Shown here: one piece after another, positions 9,854-17,820 of the stretch
Numbering within the stretch: position 1 is the first letter of the stretch
Layout of the letters: each line of letters begins with the position of its first letter
Source of the DNA: Planctomycetota bacterium
Lineage (GTDB): Bacteria; Planctomycetota; SZUA-567
Assembly (NCBI GenBank): GCA_031289115.1
Contig: JAITQC010000110.1
Location: forward strand, 1-35,827
Reading direction: 5' to 3'
Length of the DNA stretch: 35,827 bases
The notes under the pieces: model-generated
The model's input: only the letters and a program-made list of their open reading frames with translations
What the model was told of the DNA's origin: nothing
Database searches by the model: none
Position numbers and translations under genes: made by a program

Positions 9854-10872
9854 TGGAATTTGTTGACGAGGCGAAAATTATTGTCCGCTCCGGCAAGGGA
9901 GGCAATGGTACAGTGGCTTTTCGCCATGAGAGAAACGTCCCCTTAGGCGGTCCAACCGGCGGCGACGGAGGCGCGGGCGGTTCGGTTAGTTTTCGCGCCG
10001 ACCTTAACCGGGACACTTTGCTGCCACTTGCCCGGACCCGCTGCTTCTTTGCCCGGGACGGCCAGCCCGGAGGCGGCAACAACCGCTCCGGAGCCACCGC
10101 CGACGACATCCTGGTGCCAGTGCCGGTAGGCACGGTTTTTTTCGCGGGTGACAACCTACTAGCTGACCTTGACCAGCCCGGCGAAGAATGGCTAGCCGCC
10201 CCCGGCGGCCGGGGTGGCCGCGGCAACGCGCATTTCGCCAGCCCCACCAACCGTACACCCCACGAGTATACCCGGGGCGAAGAGGGACAGGAACTTGACC
10301 TACGCCTGGAACTTAAGCTCATAGCCGATGTCGGTCTCCTTGGCCTCCCTAACGCTGGCAAAAGCACCCTCCTTTCCCGCCTCTCCGCCGCTCGCCCCAA
10401 AATCGCCGATTATCCCTTCACCACCCTTAAGCCCCAGTTGGGGATAGTTCCGGATGGGTATGGGCATGAACTGGTTATGGCTGACATTCCCGGTATCATT
10501 GCCGGCGCCGCCGAGGGGGCGGGGATGGGCATGCGGTTTCTTCGCCATGTCGAACGCTGCCATTTCCTCCTTCACCTTTTGGATATCTCGCCCCTGGACG
10601 GCTCAAACCCCCTGGACAACCTCGCCACCATTAACCAGGAACTCCTCCAGCATTCACCCGCCCTGGCGGAAAAACCCCAGCTGGTGGTGGTTAACAAAAT
10701 GGATCTCCCGGATTCCGAGGCGGCCCTGGCAATCCTACACCAACAAGTGGCGACGCCGGTCATCGCCATTTCCGCTGTCACCGGGCAGGGAATAAAGGAA
10801 ATGCTTGTCGCCCTGTTTAACTTCCGCCAGACCCTGAGACACAAGGACAACGCCACGCATGGGACTGTTTAA
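9853..10872 (+). CDS. obgE: GTPase Obg/CgtA
   Basis: Obg is an essential ribosome-associated GTPase involved in 50S assembly and stress signalling. The 339-residue protein has the glycine-rich Obg fold (about 1-158, starting MEFVDEAKIIVRSGKGGNG) and a G domain with G1 GLPNAGKST (from about 164), G3 DIPGI and G4 NKMD (about 280). There is no C-terminal OCT extension, as in many diderm Obg proteins. Translation is coupled both ways: its ATG overlaps the CPBP stop, and its last 14 bases overlap the next gene. Confidence 0.96.
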   Translation: MEFVDEAKIIVRSGKGGNGTVAFRHERNVPLGGPTGGDGGAGGSVSFRADLNRDTLLPLARTRCFFARDGQPGGGNNRSGATADDILVPVPVGTVFFAGDNLLADLDQPGEEWLAAPGGRGGRGNAHFASPTNRTPHEYTRGEEGQELDLRLELKLIADVGLLGLPNAGKSTLLSRLSAARPKIADYPFTTLKPQLGIVPDGYGHELVMADIPGIIAGAAEGAGMGMRFLRHVERCHFLLHLLDISPLDGSNPLDNLATINQELLQHSPALAEKPQLVVVNKMDLPDSEAALAILHQQVATPVIAISAVTGQGIKEMLVALFNFRQTLRHKDNATHGTV

Positions 10873-11596
10873 GGAATTTATCAACTATTTCTTGTCGGTC
10901 ATGATGGGGAAAAGGGATTCCCTCACTTCTTTCCTTGAGCCGCTCACCATGGGAGAGCGTTACTACCACTGGGGTTTGGAAAGTGGCGACATCCGCGATT
11001 TCCGCGCCGCCATGGATTATTTGCACCTGTGTAACGACGCTGAGGCGCCGATGGCTAGCCTACTGCTACGCAAATACAATTGCGTGTCAGACATCACCAA
11101 CGCCGCTATCGAGCGCTTGCTCCACAGCCATGACAAAGTGATTGAAAAAGCGATAAAAACCGAGAACGACTATCGCCAGGAAAAAGAAACCCTCCTGGCC
11201 ACCATCGTTGAAGCCAAAGAAAAGGCCAGGAAGCTTCAGGAGGAGGGAAGCCTTATCAAGGCGAAGAGTGAAGAGGGGCGGATAGAAGAATTGGAGGATA
11301 GCGCCGCCCGCTTGCAGGAAATGCTCGACTCCGGAGAAGGGCGAACCGAAATCTTCACCAGTTACGACTCCATTTACGCCGATGCCCAACGTTTTTTCCG
11401 CGAGCTTGACCAGGCGGTGGCCATGCTCGACCTCCCCAATAAACTTGGAACCAGCATGGCTGGTAACATGGGGACGCAACTTAGGTCCCGGCTTGAATAC
11501 CTCCGCAGCCGCTTGGACAAGGCTGACCCCGTGCTGACCGATTCGGTAAAACCGGTAAATCCGGCGAGCCCCGAGGCGGCCAAGAAAAAGAAATAG
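10859..11596 (+). CDS. Unknown coiled-coil protein coupled to obgE
   Basis: I do not recognise this 245-residue protein. Residues 1-100 are mixed helical (MGLFKEFINYF start, FLEPLTMGERYYHWG). Residues about 105-165 are strongly charged with heptad spacing (KTENDYRQEKETLL, IEELEDSAARLQEML), consistent with a coiled coil. The C-terminus ends in a Pro/Ala linker and KKKK. There is no signal peptide or membrane segment, so it is probably cytoplasmic. It overlaps obgE by 14 bases and is followed 15 bases later by rsmD, so it belongs to that transcription unit. A ribosome or envelope link is only guilt by association. Confidence 0.75.
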   Translation: MGLFKEFINYFLSVMMGKRDSLTSFLEPLTMGERYYHWGLESGDIRDFRAAMDYLHLCNDAEAPMASLLLRKYNCVSDITNAAIERLLHSHDKVIEKAIKTENDYRQEKETLLATIVEAKEKARKLQEEGSLIKAKSEEGRIEELEDSAARLQEMLDSGEGRTEIFTSYDSIYADAQRFFRELDQAVAMLDLPNKLGTSMAGNMGTQLRSRLEYLRSRLDKADPVLTDSVKPVNPASPEAAKKKK

Positions 11597-11611
11597 CGGA
11601 GGATATGGGGA

Positions 11612-12190
11612 ATGCGCATAATCGCCGGAAGCGCCCGCCGGATTAGTCTGGAAGTGGTGGCTCCCGCCACCCGGCCCTTTCTCGCCCTGGCCCGGGGAGC
11701 GATATTTAACTCCTTGGCCGGGCACCTGCCGGAGAGCCACGTCCTAGATCTTTACGCCGGCAGTGGTTCGCTTGGCCTGGAAGCCTTGTCGCGCGGGGCT
11801 AGTAGCGGGGTTTTTGTGGAAAATTCCGCCGCCACTTTCCAGGCGCTACGCCGTAACGTGGAAAAATGCGGCTTTACCCAGGTGGCTAGACTGGTCAAAG
11901 GTGACGCCCTGGCCGAGGTGGAACTCTTGGCGTCGCGTATAGGCGGCCCGGAAGGGCTTAACGAACGTTTTGACCTGGTTTTTATCGACCCTCCCTTTCC
12001 CGGTTTTGGTCTTACCGGCCCGGCGGGTCGACGCCTGGGAGTGGCGCTTACGGAACTCCTTTCCCCTGGCGGCCAGGCGGTGCTTCGCCTGGAGGAGGGA
12101 GAACAGGCTCCTCCGGTCTGGCCCAGCTTCGACCTGGGGTGGGAAAAAAAATATGGCCGAAGCCATATCTACCGTTACCAGAAAAAATAA
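11612..12190 (+). CDS. rsmD: 16S rRNA (guanine966-N2)-methyltransferase RsmD family
   Basis: RsmD methylates G966 of 16S rRNA using S-adenosylmethionine. The 192-residue protein begins MRIIAGSARR, has the SAM-binding motif DLYAGSGSLGLEALSRGA (about 45-62) and the catalytic FIDPPF motif, all as in the family. One oddity is that the usual RPTTDRVREALFN stretch after the N-terminal strand is changed to RPFLALARGAIFN (21-33), losing the T-D-R residues. It may therefore be a diverged paralogue or have altered rRNA contacts. GGAGGATATGGGG precedes the ATG. Confidence 0.88.
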   Translation: MRIIAGSARRISLEVVAPATRPFLALARGAIFNSLAGHLPESHVLDLYAGSGSLGLEALSRGASSGVFVENSAATFQALRRNVEKCGFTQVARLVKGDALAEVELLASRIGGPEGLNERFDLVFIDPPFPGFGLTGPAGRRLGVALTELLSPGGQAVLRLEEGEQAPPVWPSFDLGWEKKYGRSHIYRYQKK

Positions 12191-12299
12191 TCGCTTTACA
12201 GCCGGGCCAGCAATTTCTTTAATTAGTATAAACCCGAACGGCTTAACTCCTGGACCGGGTGCCAACGGAAGCCAGGCTGTTCCCGAATAGGCTGAACCT

Positions 12300-14015
12300 A
12301 TGGACAACACCCTTTACGTTCTTCCTGGTAAAACCCAACTGGATTCACAGCCCGGGCGGACCGACGACGAACTTTCCGCCGCCGTTAATGGCTATCTTTC
12401 AGCGCTGCTTCGTCTCCGCTCGGGGATAGCTGGGGCGGAAGCGGAAGGCAAGCCTTTCCTCACCATTCTCGAAAGCCGTTTCGGGTCCAACCTGAAGTCC
12501 ATAGTTGAAGCCAACCTGTCTAGACACCACGACCACCCCGACTTTGCCAATGATGAGCGCCTGTTTATTGACCTGGGGCTTATGGATGTCAGGTTTGTGG
12601 GCAACGACGACCTGACCCCCCTTTTGGATGAACTGAAAACCACCCGTTTCCCCAGCGTTTTCTTCCTCTCGGAATGGCTGTCCCAACGCCACCAGACCCT
12701 CCAGGTGGAAAGCTCGATTAACGAAATGCCTGGGGCTAAAAAAAAGGAGGAGCAGGAGACGGCCTCCATGAAAACCCGGCGGCGACTCCTCGGCACCCTG
12801 GCCGAGTATTTCGACCGTTTGCCTGGCATTCCTTCCGACGTCCTCCAGTCCATCCGCACCGGCAAGTTTGACGATTCCCTTCTCTCCTTTTCCATCAACC
12901 TTATGAAAAACCACAACCGGCAACTCTTGCTACGCCGGCGTAACCTCTGGCAATTCCGCGAACAAGTGATGGCCAAGGCCAAGGCCCGGGCTAACGACAA
13001 CCCCACGACACTCCGGCTCTTCGACGCCCTTAACCAGCTCTATGCCCGGGACTGGAATGAGCGTTACATCATGTACAGCCTGGAGCATTCCCAGTCCAAG
13101 TTTGGCGAGGAGGATGAGGGAGAAACCGAGAGCCACGACAATACCCCTCCCCTCTCCCTTAGCGGCCTCCTGCTCCTCGATGTGAAGCAAGTCAACCTGG
13201 CGTCGATACTCGCCGCCCGGGTGAACGGTGACGCCAGTCCCGACTTTATCCTCCATTCCGCGGAAACGCCCCGGCTGGCCAAAGCCGATATTTCCCGGCT
13301 TAAAACCCTCTTCACCACCTTTGACCGTTCGCTAGGCGAATTCCCCCCCATTGTGATTGTTCCCGGTTCCGGCCGCGGGATATATGTCTGGGAAAGCGAC
13401 TACATCCTGTTGTTCCTGCGTCCGGCGGTAAATGTCGATGACTCCATGGCCACCGCCCTCGCTTTCCAGCGCATGATCAACGATTGCCTGAAAAACGACA
13501 ACGCCCTCAAGAAAGCCTATACCGAGGCCTTTCCCGAGGCGGTTTTCCGTAACGATTTCCCGGTCGACTACCGGGCCTGGTTCTGCCGCCTGTCGCACGG
13601 CGACATTAGCGCCATGAGCCAGGGGCGCCGGGATTTTTTCCGCTTTCACATCGGCCCCGATATCACTGGACCCATGCTACCGGCCAATCTACGAGAAGTT
13701 GGGCCACAAACCCGGGACATTATTTGCCGCCGCCTGGAAAAGCAGATCGCTAGCGGCGAAAAAGATTACCGGATACATAGCCGCCTGGCCGCCATTTATT
13801 GGTACAATGGCAACCTCGAGGCGGCGGGGGTCCAATACAACACCGCCACCATCATGGCTCCCAACGACGGGGAGACCCTGTTTACCGCCGGGATGTTTAT
13901 GCGGGCCGCTGACTCCAGCAAGGGCGCTGACACCTTTTTCCGCCAGGGGGCGGAAAAAGCCAACAACAGTCTCTGGGGAATTTACTGCCAGGACGCCCTG
14001 GACGGACGTTTTTAG
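12300..14015 (+). CDS. Unknown 571-residue protein with TPR-like C-terminus
   Basis: I do not recognise the bulk of this protein. It is soluble, without signal peptide. Residues about 140-235 are charged and helical (AKKKEEQETASMKTRRRLL onward), and an acidic linker FGEEDEGETESHDN lies around 269-282. A mixed alpha/beta region follows (about 285-420, with IVIVPGSGRGIYVWESDYILLFL). The last 100 residues contain helix-turn-helix repeats of TPR type (RLAAIYWYNGNLEAAGVQYNTA, then FMRAADSSKGADTFFRQGAE). The 109-base gap after rsmD contains a TATAAA but no convincing -35. Co-direction with rsmD and the PilZ kinase suggests one unit. Function is not assigned. Confidence 0.75.
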   Translation: MDNTLYVLPGKTQLDSQPGRTDDELSAAVNGYLSALLRLRSGIAGAEAEGKPFLTILESRFGSNLKSIVEANLSRHHDHPDFANDERLFIDLGLMDVRFVGNDDLTPLLDELKTTRFPSVFFLSEWLSQRHQTLQVESSINEMPGAKKKEEQETASMKTRRRLLGTLAEYFDRLPGIPSDVLQSIRTGKFDDSLLSFSINLMKNHNRQLLLRRRNLWQFREQVMAKAKARANDNPTTLRLFDALNQLYARDWNERYIMYSLEHSQSKFGEEDEGETESHDNTPPLSLSGLLLLDVKQVNLASILAARVNGDASPDFILHSAETPRLAKADISRLKTLFTTFDRSLGEFPPIVIVPGSGRGIYVWESDYILLFLRPAVNVDDSMATALAFQRMINDCLKNDNALKKAYTEAFPEAVFRNDFPVDYRAWFCRLSHGDISAMSQGRRDFFRFHIGPDITGPMLPANLREVGPQTRDIICRRLEKQIASGEKDYRIHSRLAAIYWYNGNLEAAGVQYNTATIMAPNDGETLFTAGMFMRAADSSKGADTFFRQGAEKANNSLWGIYCQDALDGRF

Positions 14016-14099
14016 GATGGAAGCGCTGTAACCGGGCGGGGGGAACACGGCAAAACTACCCGGGGTGGTCAAGCGGGGCTCTTGGAAAGACGGGGATTG

Positions 14100-14681
14100 A
14101 TGGAAATACTGGCGGCGGAAGCGGGGGGAAGCGCGATGGGGGGGGATGGCTATTGGCGCCTTGCCCTAATCATCGCGGCGATTGGGATTCTGGGGCTTTA
14201 CGCGCGTTGGCGCCAGCGGCGCCACACCACTCCGGTAGACGTGAAGGAGCTTCGCGAACGCGACCTTAACCCCAACCGTTACCGCGACGCCACGGACAAA
14301 GCGCTAGTGGAGTTGGTGGAGATTAGCCGGGACATTAACGCCCAGACCGACACCAAAATACGTTATCTCAACAAAATCATCAAGGACGCGGACCAGCGGA
14401 TAAGCCGTCTGGAAGAACTCCTGGCGACGGCGAAGGTAGCTACTGAGGCGAAGCGGGAAGACAACCCCACCACCACCTCTGGCCGTACCCGCAAAGGCAC
14501 CAGTTCATACTCCCAACGGAACGGCTTTCGCTCAGAAATCCAAGCCCGTATAGCCTCCCTACGTGACAGTGGTAAAAACCAGGCTGAGATCGCCAAAGTC
14601 ACCGGTCTCTCCAGCTTGGAGATCCAGTTGGCCTTGGACCAGCTGGCGAAAGAAAGCATGGCAAGCCAAGGAGAAGGTTGA
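14100..14681 (+). CDS. Single-pass membrane protein with coiled coil and HTH-like C-terminus
   Basis: The 193-residue protein has one N-terminal membrane segment (about 17-33, LALIIAAIGILGLYARW) followed by WRQRRH, which predicts a cytoplasmic body. Residues 75-112 form a short coiled coil, 115-145 a polar linker, and 150-185 a helix-turn-helix-like unit (RDSGKNQAEIAKVTGLSSLE). That unit resembles the C-terminal motif of DUF2802/DUF6115-type proteins. I chose ATG 14100; a TTG at 14082 would add six residues. Its stop overlaps the next start (TGATG), so it is coupled to the PilZ pseudokinase and may work with it. A membrane-tethered regulator is possible but unproven. Confidence 0.72.
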   Translation: MEILAAEAGGSAMGGDGYWRLALIIAAIGILGLYARWRQRRHTTPVDVKELRERDLNPNRYRDATDKALVELVEISRDINAQTDTKIRYLNKIIKDADQRISRLEELLATAKVATEAKREDNPTTTSGRTRKGTSSYSQRNGFRSEIQARIASLRDSGKNQAEIAKVTGLSSLEIQLALDQLAKESMASQGEG

Positions 14682-15784
14682 TGGCAGAAGATTTTTTGGG
14701 CATCTTTCCCGACATCAAGGGTTTTGAAATAATATCACTCCTGGGTGAATCGCAACGCTCGCGCTGGTATATCGGCAACCAAGCTAGCCTTGGCCGCCGG
14801 GTGGCTCTAAAATGCCTCCGTCCCGAATTGTCCCGTAACCAAGAGTTCCGCCAGTTGTTCCTGGCCTCCGGACGGCAAACCTCGGGAATAGTCCACCCCA
14901 ATGTCCTCTCGGTCATCAATATCTTCCCGGAAGAGGCCTGCATTGTCCGCGAATGGTGCCCGGCCCGCGCCCTCAAGGATCACGCCGATACTGTCCCGGG
15001 AATTCTCGCCATAAAGGTGGGGGTGGGCGTCTTGGACGGCCTGGCCGCCCTGCACGCGACCAACCGCGCCCATGGCAACCTTAGCCCGGGTAATATTTTC
15101 CTCGACCCGGAGGGGCGGGTAACCCTGGACGATTTTTTCCAGCCTCCGGTATTCCCCACTCTCCACTTCGTGAGTTCGGCAAACTTTGTGGCGCCGGAGG
15201 TGATAGCGGGTGGCGGAACTGACTGGCGCTCTGACCTCTACAGCCTGGGAAAAATCCTGGCGGGAATCATTACCCCTGACGATTGTCCCCCGGATTTAAC
15301 CGCCCTCATGGAGGAAATCACCCGGCCCGACCCCGCCGCCCGGGGAGACGCTCCCACCACGATCGCCAAGCGTTTGGGAGTGATGCGCCGCGTGGCCGAA
15401 GAGAAAATCGGGGTAGTCAACCCGACCGGCAGTATCCGCCAACGCCAATACCACCGTATTTCTAGCGAAATCGGGGTAACTCTTAAACGCCGTTCCACCA
15501 CTCCCGCCGAAGTCGGCTCCATCCTCTCCCGCATCCAGAACATTAGTGAAAACGGCGTCTTTGTCACTTCGCAGGACAACATCCCGGTAGGCTCGATTGT
15601 CGAATTGAATTTCAGTCTCCCCGACGAATATGGCTCAGTCGCCGCCTTTGGACTGGTGCGCTGGGTTTCAGAAATGGACGGCGGTATCGGCATGGGCGTG
15701 CAGTTTGTCGAGTTTGACGCTAGTGGCATAGCGGCGCTACGGGATTACCTGACTAAACGCGACCGGGTCGAACCTTCGGCCTGA
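14681..15784 (+). CDS. Degenerate protein kinase domain fused to a PilZ c-di-GMP-binding domain
   Basis: Residues about 14-235 follow the eukaryotic-like Ser/Thr kinase fold. VALKCL carries the ATP-site lysine (K44), APE is at 171-173, and DWRSDLYSLG is at 181-190. The catalytic loop, however, reads HGNLSPGNIF (131-140), with Asn133 where the catalytic Asp of HRDLKPxN should be. DFG is replaced by DFF (151-153), and the glycine loop is degenerate. Residues about 253-358 match PilZ: RQYHR (255-259, RxxxR) and NISENG (287-292, [DN]xSxxG), followed by a beta-barrel pattern ending GMGVQFVEF. It is thus most likely a pseudokinase whose activity or binding is gated by cyclic di-GMP. It is the last gene of the plus-strand run and overlaps the upstream membrane protein by one base. 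Confidence 0.85.
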   Translation: MAEDFLGIFPDIKGFEIISLLGESQRSRWYIGNQASLGRRVALKCLRPELSRNQEFRQLFLASGRQTSGIVHPNVLSVINIFPEEACIVREWCPARALKDHADTVPGILAIKVGVGVLDGLAALHATNRAHGNLSPGNIFLDPEGRVTLDDFFQPPVFPTLHFVSSANFVAPEVIAGGGTDWRSDLYSLGKILAGIITPDDCPPDLTALMEEITRPDPAARGDAPTTIAKRLGVMRRVAEEKIGVVNPTGSIRQRQYHRISSEIGVTLKRRSTTPAEVGSILSRIQNISENGVFVTSQDNIPVGSIVELNFSLPDEYGSVAAFGLVRWVSEMDGGIGMGVQFVEFDASGIAALRDYLTKRDRVEPSA

Positions 15785-15899
15785 CTCCCCACGGGGAAAG
15801 CGGAGGCGGGACAACCGACTTGGCTAAAAGGGAAGGCTAAACCCCGGAAAGGCGGGTAGGAGCGGGGTGAAGGCGGGCTAAGCGAAGCCAGGCGGCGGC

Positions 15900-17549
15900 T
15901 TAGTATTCTTTGCGGTGGCTGTGACTGGGGTAACCCATTTTTTCCCGGTAATTCACAATGGAGCGGCGCTTTATTGTGATGCCCTCCGCCGCCAGACTCT
16001 TAAGAATGTCGTTGTCCCGCAGGGGATGGCGTTTGTCTTCCGTCTCGATCATCTCGCGGATTTTCAGAAGAACGGAGGCGTTGGAGTTGGCGGCGCCATC
16101 GTTATCCACCCCGCTGGAGCGCGAGAAAAAATCCTTCATAGGCTTTATGCCAATAGGAGTGTCGATATATTTGTCTTTCACCGCCCGGGAAATGGTGGAG
16201 ATGTCATAGCCGATCCGTAGCGCTATGTCCTGCATAAAAAGAGGGGCGGGAGCCGGGCTAAGGCGGGCCAGGTAATCTTTCTGGACCCTGACTATCTCCT
16301 CGGCCACCGACAGGAGAGTTCTTTCCCGCTGGGCCACCGCCTTCACGAGAAACTGGGCGTTGTTGTATTTTTCCCGAAACAGGCGGCCCATGCCAGTGGT
16401 CTTCAAATGCTCCTGGAACTCCTTGAAGGCGGGACCGCGGACTGGGTCATTCTCCAGGCGTTGCCGGAGTATTTTGCCGCGGCGGGAATTGTCATAGAGG
16501 GCGATCCAGAACTCTGACACCTGGGGATTGGCGCCGGAGACTAGGCGTATCAAGAAAGTGCCATCTCCCGCCTCCTCGATTATCAAATCCGGTCGCACTG
16601 GCGGAGGCGGGCTGGCGCTAAAACCCGCTCCCGGGCGGGGATTAAGGGTACGGATAAGCGCGGCCGCTGTTTTCACCTCATCCAGGCTACACTGCAGGTT
16701 TTTGGCGATTTTGGGAAGACGGTTGGCGGCGAGGTCTTCCAGGTGGTGGCGGGCTAGTTCCGTGGTCACCACAGTCGCTTCCGGGCGGTTGGCGAGTTGC
16801 AGAAGCAGACACTCGGAAAGATTACGGGCCCCCACCCCGTCTGGATCCAATTTCTGGAGTTCCTTAAGGGCGGCTGAAAGCTCCTCCGGGGTCGCCTCCT
16901 CCCGGTAAGGAAGGACTTCGCTCAAGGGAACGGTGAGCCAGCCATTGGCGTCGATCTTCTGGGCCATCCAGCTGGCAAGTTGCCTTAGCCGCGGCGGTAG
17001 GCTGGTCTCGCCCAGTTGCTCCAGCAGGTGTTCTACCAGCGACGGTGGCCGGGCGGTGGCGTTGGCGATAGGGTCAAAAACATCCTCATCGTTGGCGTCG
17101 CCCCGGCGCCGGCTGGGTGAAAGGTTGTCATAGATGTCGTTCCAGGAATAGTCTAGATCGTCGGCTCGTTCTAGACCCCGCGGCTGGTCCCAATCCGGGA
17201 GTATGGTGCCGTCGTCTGCTTCGGTTTTTTCCCGAGGGGTGTCGTTATCACCCTGGTTCGCCGCCGCTTCTCCCTTTCCGCCCTCCGGGGAAGCTTCGGC
17301 CAGGGAAGAAGCGTAGGTCGCGCCGTTGGCGTCTTCCTCCGCGGCGGAGGGGTTGTCCGCATCCGGACGCTCCTCCAGTTCACTCAGTTCCAAAACCGGG
17401 TTATCCAGCTGCTCTTGCCGTAGACGTTGCTCCAGCTGAAGCAGAGGCATCTGCAAGAGCTCCATAGACTGGATTATTTGCGGCGTCAGCGTCATATCAA
17501 GACGCGTGGTCGGCTGCATAACCAGACTGGCAGATATCCCCGAACTCAT
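15900..17549 (-). CDS. rpoN: RNA polymerase sigma-54 factor
   Basis: Sigma-54 directs RNA polymerase to -24/-12 promoters and needs AAA+ activators. The 549-residue product has the N-terminal Gln/Leu-rich region I (TLTPQIIQSMELLQMPLLQL), a long acidic region II (about 55-165), the core-binding region, and the C-terminal RpoN box in the form KRRSIVNYRE (about 527-536). I chose ATG 17549 because AGGA lies 6 bases upstream; an in-frame ATG at 17609 would add 20 residues with no ribosome site. No enhancer-binding activator gene is present in the window, and I found no clear -24/-12 promoter here. Confidence 0.94.
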   Translation of the reverse strand: MSSGISASLVMQPTTRLDMTLTPQIIQSMELLQMPLLQLEQRLRQEQLDNPVLELSELEERPDADNPSAAEEDANGATYASSLAEASPEGGKGEAAANQGDNDTPREKTEADDGTILPDWDQPRGLERADDLDYSWNDIYDNLSPSRRRGDANDEDVFDPIANATARPPSLVEHLLEQLGETSLPPRLRQLASWMAQKIDANGWLTVPLSEVLPYREEATPEELSAALKELQKLDPDGVGARNLSECLLLQLANRPEATVVTTELARHHLEDLAANRLPKIAKNLQCSLDEVKTAAALIRTLNPRPGAGFSASPPPPVRPDLIIEEAGDGTFLIRLVSGANPQVSEFWIALYDNSRRGKILRQRLENDPVRGPAFKEFQEHLKTTGMGRLFREKYNNAQFLVKAVAQRERTLLSVAEEIVRVQKDYLARLSPAPAPLFMQDIALRIGYDISTISRAVKDKYIDTPIGIKPMKDFFSRSSGVDNDGAANSNASVLLKIREMIETEDKRHPLRDNDILKSLAAEGITIKRRSIVNYREKMGYPSHSHRKEY

Positions 17550-17820
17550 AGAAAATCCTATTGGCAAAATAATTGCTTGGTGGCGCCGGATTTCGACTGC
17601 CTGAATCATATATTCTTAATTCAAGCCACTCTAGGCGTCAACCGGCAAAATTCACGCCGGGTGTTTTCCCGGGTGAAAAAGTTGCCAAAACCGGAATTTT
17701 CACTAATATGAAGTTATAAATTGCCAGGAGTCTGTTTCCTCTTGGCTTCCGGCTGACTTTTCCACCCTTTTTGGCCAACCCGCCCTGACAAGGCGCGGTA
17801 ACTATTCCCAGGGAAAAACC

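Noticed and set aside
7162-15806. Shared 14-base string GGGGAAAGCGGAGG at two intergenic sites (after clpC and after the PilZ gene)
   Set aside because: Two chance matches of 14 bases are expected in a window of this size and composition; the flanks do not match.
17550-17609. Longer RpoN start at 17609
   Set aside because: There is no ribosome site, and region I of sigma-54 normally begins near the 17549 ATG.
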